Shown here: positions 58,801 to 64,000 of the stretch, piece after piece
How positions within the stretch are numbered: the first letter of the stretch is position 1
How the letters are laid out: each line of letters begins with the position of its first letter
NCBI GenBank assembly: GCA_973895155.1
Contig: OZ316893.1
Location: 26,226,001-26,290,000, forward strand
DNA length: 64,000 bases
Direction: 5' to 3'
From: Marsupella aquatica
Taxonomy: Eukaryota; Marchantiophyta
Notes under the pieces: generated by a model
Told to the model about the DNA's origin: nothing
Database searches by the model: none
What the model saw: only the letters and a program-made list of their open reading frames with translations
Program-made: the position numbers and the translations under genes

Positions 58801-61800
58801 GAAAACTCATTTAAAAAGGCAATTGCAGTGCTTCGCACGCTATGTTTAGAATTTTGCAAGTATGTCTTGGAGTGACATTGCAGGAATCATCGTGTGAAAA
58901 GCAATGTATAAAAAATAACCTACAGTGGTGGCTGTTGTAGTCATCTAAGTTAAGTAGGACTAAAATAATCTTTAGTTTTAGTCCCAACACTCGCATGTAT
59001 GCGGACAAAATGCCTCCCTTTAATCAGACTCCCCATGTCCGTCCCTACTGAAATCCATAGTTTACATATCAAGTCTTATGGTAGCAGAGAAATTAAAGCC
59101 TATGGCATCACCCTATCGAAAAGGTCATGAAAGATAGACTTTGATGGTGCACTGTATTATAATTAGTGGATTACATTTTCTTGACAAAGGCTACTCTCAA
59201 CAGTCACAACCCACACCTATTTGCTTACCCTTTACGATGGGTCTATGTGGTTGTCATTGACTATTGCTTACCAACCCACTTCAACTACACGTTAACTTTC
59301 TAATGTCTTGTTTTTTCTGCCTGCTATTGCAGAACGTTGGCCATTCTATATTTCCTGCATAGATAACCTATTATTTTCAGAAGAGTTTGAGTATTCCAAG
59401 ATGCAAGCATTACTTAGGGTTCTTCCTTGTCTGAGTGGTTAGCCAGTTGCGCCACCTGGCTACTTAGGCTTGATTTCCCCTCCTCCCACCCCTCCTTCAA
59501 AAAGAAGCAACCATTACACAGGTTGGCACTCAATTCTGAAGTATTCTGTTTGGATTTGACCATTAAACAGAACTTGGTCCAGTTCATGTATTCTACACTA
59601 CTGCAAAACAATTCAATCCAATTATTACATGTTGAACTGACCTTACTCTCTTGTGAGGATATTTGCATTCAGACAAATTCAATCATAGCTAATTCTGTGC
59701 TCCCTGATTTAGTCCAGGAACGAGAGAGGATAAAAACATCAAAGGGTGTTGACAACAAGGAGGCAGACTACCTTAATTGAGAGAGCACCTTGTAAAGAAT
59801 TTTGTCATCTGCTTGTGGAGATGTGTTTTACTTGTGGCCAAACCACCATCACTTACCACTGCTCTACATCAATTGAGCCATCATTGATGGTGACATTTTA
59901 TTAACAGCGACTTAGGCCACAGTCTAGTGGGGCCCAGCTCTCCTATCCTAAGCACAATTTCGGTTGTGGGCAAACTAGCCTCTCAACTACCTCAACTTGA
60001 AGCGGCAGCCTGCAAGAAATTATGTGATAGAAAATTAAAAACCAAAAAAACACGCAACTTTTACCAGGCAGTTGCAGTCACTAAGTGGTGGCTTAGTGAG
60101 CCCTTATAAATGGAAGTTAACCTCTTCAGTCTCCATATATTCATTCAACATCTTCTCAATATGGACAATGATGCTCCCATGGACCAAGCACAAGAACCAT
60201 GCAACCAGCATAGACAGTGACACCTTTACACCTTCACTCATTGACACCCTTCTCTTTTCCAAAATGTTTTGAACAACAAATGTAGACCATCAATATCTCC
60301 CTTGAAATTCACAAAACTGGATCTTCTTGTGCTAGTTCGAAGCAAATTGGAAATATCTTAGTTTTCATGCATTATTGAGAGAACTACAAATTTCCAAAAA
60401 AACTACAATATCACCCATTTTCCAAGTTTTTCTAAATAAACCTTGACCTTCAAACAAACTTTGCCTTTCCCTCTGTATCAAACCAAATCTAGTGTCTCTG
60501 GGTCATATGGAACAGTTTGGGAAGATATTTGCAATGATGCTTATGGTCAAATTTCATTGAGAATTGAGAGATCAGTAGATTTTTAGAATGGACTGTCTTG
60601 TTTTCTTATCACAGTTCACTCATGGGTGTAATATGTACTATATGCCCCAAAAAGAGGTAGTTACGATAGCCCATCCAGGTAATAAAAGTTTAATTGAGCA
60701 CTTGAGCAAACGTTGAGGGCATCCGGGCTTCAATTTCTCACAACAAGGACTGGTGTGTTTTAAAAGTTTCCTCTGTGTTGTGACCCTTGGGTGTCTTTGT
60801 CATTTGACTTGAGTCCCATTTTCCCCCTAAAAAGAGTCTGTCTCTTTTGACTTCTCCACTCTGGTTTCTCTGAGTCTTTACATATTTAAACATTAAATGA
60901 ACCATCACTCTTCTGAATCCAGGCCTAGATTTGTGTCATGTTCCCTGGAAAATCTGCCTATAAATGACTTGAAAAGCAACTCCAAGTACGCCTATTCTTG
61001 AAGACGTACTTTAGTTAGTTTCTTGTCCAGTGACTATGTTCAATGTAAATCGATGACTGTACAGTACTTCAAGTGAATGTCTAGTACAAGAGGACCATTT
61101 TACTCAAAAAGGGCCCAAACAAAGTCTAGTTGCTAAGAAACCTTTTTGGCCAAGAAAAAACACTTAGCACCCTATTGGTTCAAGGGTTTCCATATGTGAG
61201 GAGGTACAATAACAGTCATCAATAAAAGAAAAAATATTCTCTAGAAAATTGTCTAAGAGACCATTAGGTGTGAACATGGATGTTTGATCTACCTTGAACA
61301 AGGTACAGACCAGGACAATGTGAATCATATCCAAACCAAATGCGCAACAAAGACCAGCTTGGTGAAGCACACTTACACGTTACTTTCTTGGTAAGTCATG
61401 ACATTCTTGTGCAGTGCTGGAAGTGCTTCTAACCAGCAGTATGTGAGTTAGATGTTAGAGAGGTCTGAATTTAATGGCAAACCCCCCTCCCGGAGCCACT
61501 ACAATAATTTGAAACCTGCCCAAACATCAGCTGCCTTTATCCCAGACTTTTTCCCCTCCCTCTACGTTTGACTCCCCGGGCTGACTTCTTTTATTTGCAG
61601 CAGCATTTGGGGAGACTAGCAGTACTTGCCACCCTGCACCACGCAAGAAACTCATAACCGCTTGCGACCCACCAAGAAAGTATTGCAGAAGTTTGTCTCA
61701 CCAACCTGTTTTGGTTTCGCACAGGGCCACCCCAAGCAAATTTCTCGCACAAATTAATTGCACATATTTTAACATTGATAATCTTCCCCTCACTAATACT

Positions 61801-61976
61801 CTGGATCAGATTGTGATAAAATTGCTTCCTATTTCCAAAAACAACTAGTAGAAATTTACCCTTTGCAATCCGGGTCTGCTTTAGTGATTTGTGCAAGCAA
61901 CTCAAATCCATGCAGGAACCTTCCTTCACCAGAGGGAATAGATTAATTTGACTATCTCTTCTGAGCATATATCAAG

Positions 61977-62130
61977 CTCGGGGGCCTCACTCCAAGGGGG
62001 GCCCATCTCACACTTGATAGTTTTGGGTAATGATATAAATAAGGGAATAAATTGTAGAAATTTCATACTCCTAAGTTATTGAATATTTTAGAAATATTTC
62101 TAAAATTGGTTTTATGAGTCCTTATAGTTT
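61977..62130. mobile_element. Second MITE-like terminus, related to the one at 24489
   Basis: CTCGGGGGCCTCACTCC matches the terminal repeat of the RT-inserted MITE, and the AT-rich sequence at 62085-62130 resembles its interior (AATATT-CTAAAA-TTGG). The far terminus is not found, so the end coordinate is a guess. Confidence 0.5.
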
Positions 62131-64000
62131 TTATTATTGTCAATGTTGGATTAGATACCGGGCTTGCATGCTTCAGCGTGGTTGTAAATCTTTTCCTTTG
62201 TAGTTTGGATACAATAGCCATAATGTGAATCCAGGCTAGGAGGCCACTCTACGGTGCTTGGGTACTCCAATGCAGTCATAGGATCCTTCATTTGTAGTTA
62301 GCAACATTGTATTTGACCAAGTGGTGAGGCCTCACTACTACTCTTGGGTGCTCTAATGCGACCATAAGACCCTTCATCTCTAGTTTGAATACAATAGTCA
62401 CAATGAACTCAACAAAGCAGGAGGCCCTTGCGCTTTGGCACTTGCATGCTTCATTGTGGCCAGTGCCTACGGCCTTTGCTATTCATGCAATACACATCTA
62501 CCTTTTGATGTTACTATACTTGACTAACCAAAGTGTTATCAGGCTGCATAGTCAGTCTGAACTGTGTGGTAAACACTTTCACAATAATATACTCTACGGA
62601 GTGGCCCTAGAGGTCCACCAGGAGACAATCTGAAACTTAGAGTCCACTGGGAAAGAATCTCCATCTTTTGGTCCATTAAGAAAAAAAGTTTGGTTTGGAA
62701 ATCTTCATGGATTGACTCAATGAAAAAGGCAAAATATGCAATTGAGTTCACCATCAAATTCTTTGTACAGTTCACAACTCAGTTGTTTTGGTCATATACA
62801 TCCAGTGAATTTTTTGGAATGTAAACCTCAATTGGCATGGTTACTGTAGATTGAGTTTTCACTGACAGTAAAGTAAGAATGTAAAAATGATGAGGATAAC
62901 CTTGATTGACGCCACTTGAACATAGTTGAAAGCACCAAAACAAACCTCCAAGATAATCCTTGACTCGTATTTGTCAGCTGCTGGGTGGCTTTCCATCTGC
63001 CTTAGAGCATTGTCCTGACCCTCTTTTTCTCTACCCCACATATTTGATGGTACATGCTCTTGTTTTCACCACTCCGGCGCCACTTTGCTTCATTTCCTTC
63101 TCCTGGAATATTTTTTCAGTACTTTCAACCTTGTTGGCCCACTTCGAATGGGTCTCTTGCATTCATTCATTCCTATTTTGCTCGTTTTATGGTTTCCACT
63201 TCCAGTATGTACATACAATCTCATCCTGTGTACATTTGTGACATGTTTGTCTGTGTATGGATTTTTGATCTTGATGATTTGGTGGCATGTTTACGGCATC
63301 TTTATGTCATGGTATTATCATGACAGTTCCCTAATAAAAACATGTTTCTCGCTGCAATGCCGCACTACCAACCAAATTGTGATGTAGGGAAACAAATGCT
63401 GAGCATGGATAACTTTCACCCAAAGCGTATCAATAAAACGTTTCTCATTGAGCCAAACAAAGATCGCTTATGAGTACCAACGTGATACCCATGTCCACAG
63501 TGATTTGTATAGTGCATTTGAAGTTTGGCCAACTTTTGAGTGTGGTTTTGGATTGTCAATCGCAACATATTCATCTCGATGCCAGCATGAGCATCTTCAA
63601 CCTAACTGGAAACCCATAGTGTAAAGTGGGTCTGGACTGATCCAAGTAACTAAAATGCAAAAACTGAGTTCAACCAATACACTCGTATTCTATTGGATGT
63701 TCAGGAAATCAGTTTTATGGTTAATGGATCTATATTGGAAAACAATACATACTTTTTGACTTTCTAGTGAATTGGTTTTTGGTTTGACAAGATAACATTT
63801 GGAATATACAGTTGTTGACTTTCTAATGAGTGTGTTGTTGGGTTTCTAAGATTATAATCTGCGTTGATGTGAACCTGATTTCTAGTGAGTAGCTAAATTA
63901 TCCACTAAGGTTTGGGCCTGTTCCCATTGGTCATGACTCCTTGCTTACAATAAACTAGTAAAGGGTGTTTGTCAAATTGCAGTTTTGCCATAGTACCTTC

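Larger units (their letters stand above)
54641..64000. other. AT-rich intergenic DNA, no supported gene
   Basis: No open frame here has a recognisable domain or a consistent exon structure. It contains the 55.4-55.9 kb repeat and a MITE-like end, both listed. At about 59420-59475 a TGAGTGGTTAG and a GGCTTGATTTCCCC phrase recall pol III A and B boxes of a decayed tRNA-derived SINE. Diverged repeats of about 100 bases lie near 62160-62460. Confidence 0.5.

Noticed and set aside
59420-59475. Possible tRNA gene
   Set aside because: A and B boxes are recognisable but no acceptor stem or anticodon arm pairs; at most a decayed SINE.
61591-61968. A 125-codon minus-strand frame
   Set aside because: No recognisable domain; it ends directly at the MITE-like terminus, so a transposon remnant is possible but unproven.
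1-64000. CRISPR arrays, bacterial operons or Shine-Dalgarno sites
   Set aside because: The tandem arrays have no spacer-repeat architecture and the genes are spliced plant genes.

Overview
The window comes from a land-plant nuclear genome. Evidence: two plant-type spliced genes on the minus strand with clean GT/AG introns (a DExH-box RNA helicase and an auxin response factor), an intronless GRAS gene on the plus strand that looks like NSP2, long gene-poor stretches full of local tandem repeats, and a large Ty3/gypsy retrotransposon. The species cannot be named. The PB1-less ARF, the NSP2-type GRAS gene and a retroelement type so far reported from charophyte algae fit a non-seed plant (bryophyte, lycophyte or fern) best, but that is inference.

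Layout. 0.4-5.0 kb: minus-strand, low-similarity protein-coding blocks of unknown family (one split by an in-frame TAG, one with a possible OB-fold). 5.26-5.65 kb: a perfect 18-bp inverted repeat around a 16-bp tandem repeat. 10.1-10.8 kb: C-terminal fragment of a non-LTR retrotransposon. 13.5-14.2 kb: a minisatellite. 15.4-17.6 kb: the NSP2-like gene, with an embedded miR171-type target site. 21.3-31.6 kb: a minus-strand Ty3/gypsy element. 33.8-34.4 kb: tandem repeats. 35.2-42.9 kb: ten-exon DExH helicase (1543 aa, reading frame closes exactly). 43.3-46.6 kb: diverged repeats. 47.8-51.4 kb: eleven-exon ARF (700 aa, no PB1 domain). 52-64 kb: no convincing gene, several tandem repeats and a second MITE-like terminus.

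The most striking object is the gypsy element. Its polyprotein carries, between protease and reverse transcriptase, a complete-looking DNMT3/DRM-like cytosine-5 DNA methyltransferase domain, and after the integrase a C4HC3 PHD finger. It therefore seems to have encoded both a writer of DNA methylation and a chromatin-reading module. The copy is dead: ten in-frame stops (eight TAG, two TGA, no TAA), one frameshift, and a 297-bp MITE with an 8-bp target duplication inside the RT. The stop spectrum looks like decay by deamination of methylated CHG and CG cytosines.

The host genes do not form an operon or pathway. NSP2 (symbiosis and strigolactone control) and ARF (auxin response) are both transcriptional regulators; the helicase is a housekeeping-type RNA factor.
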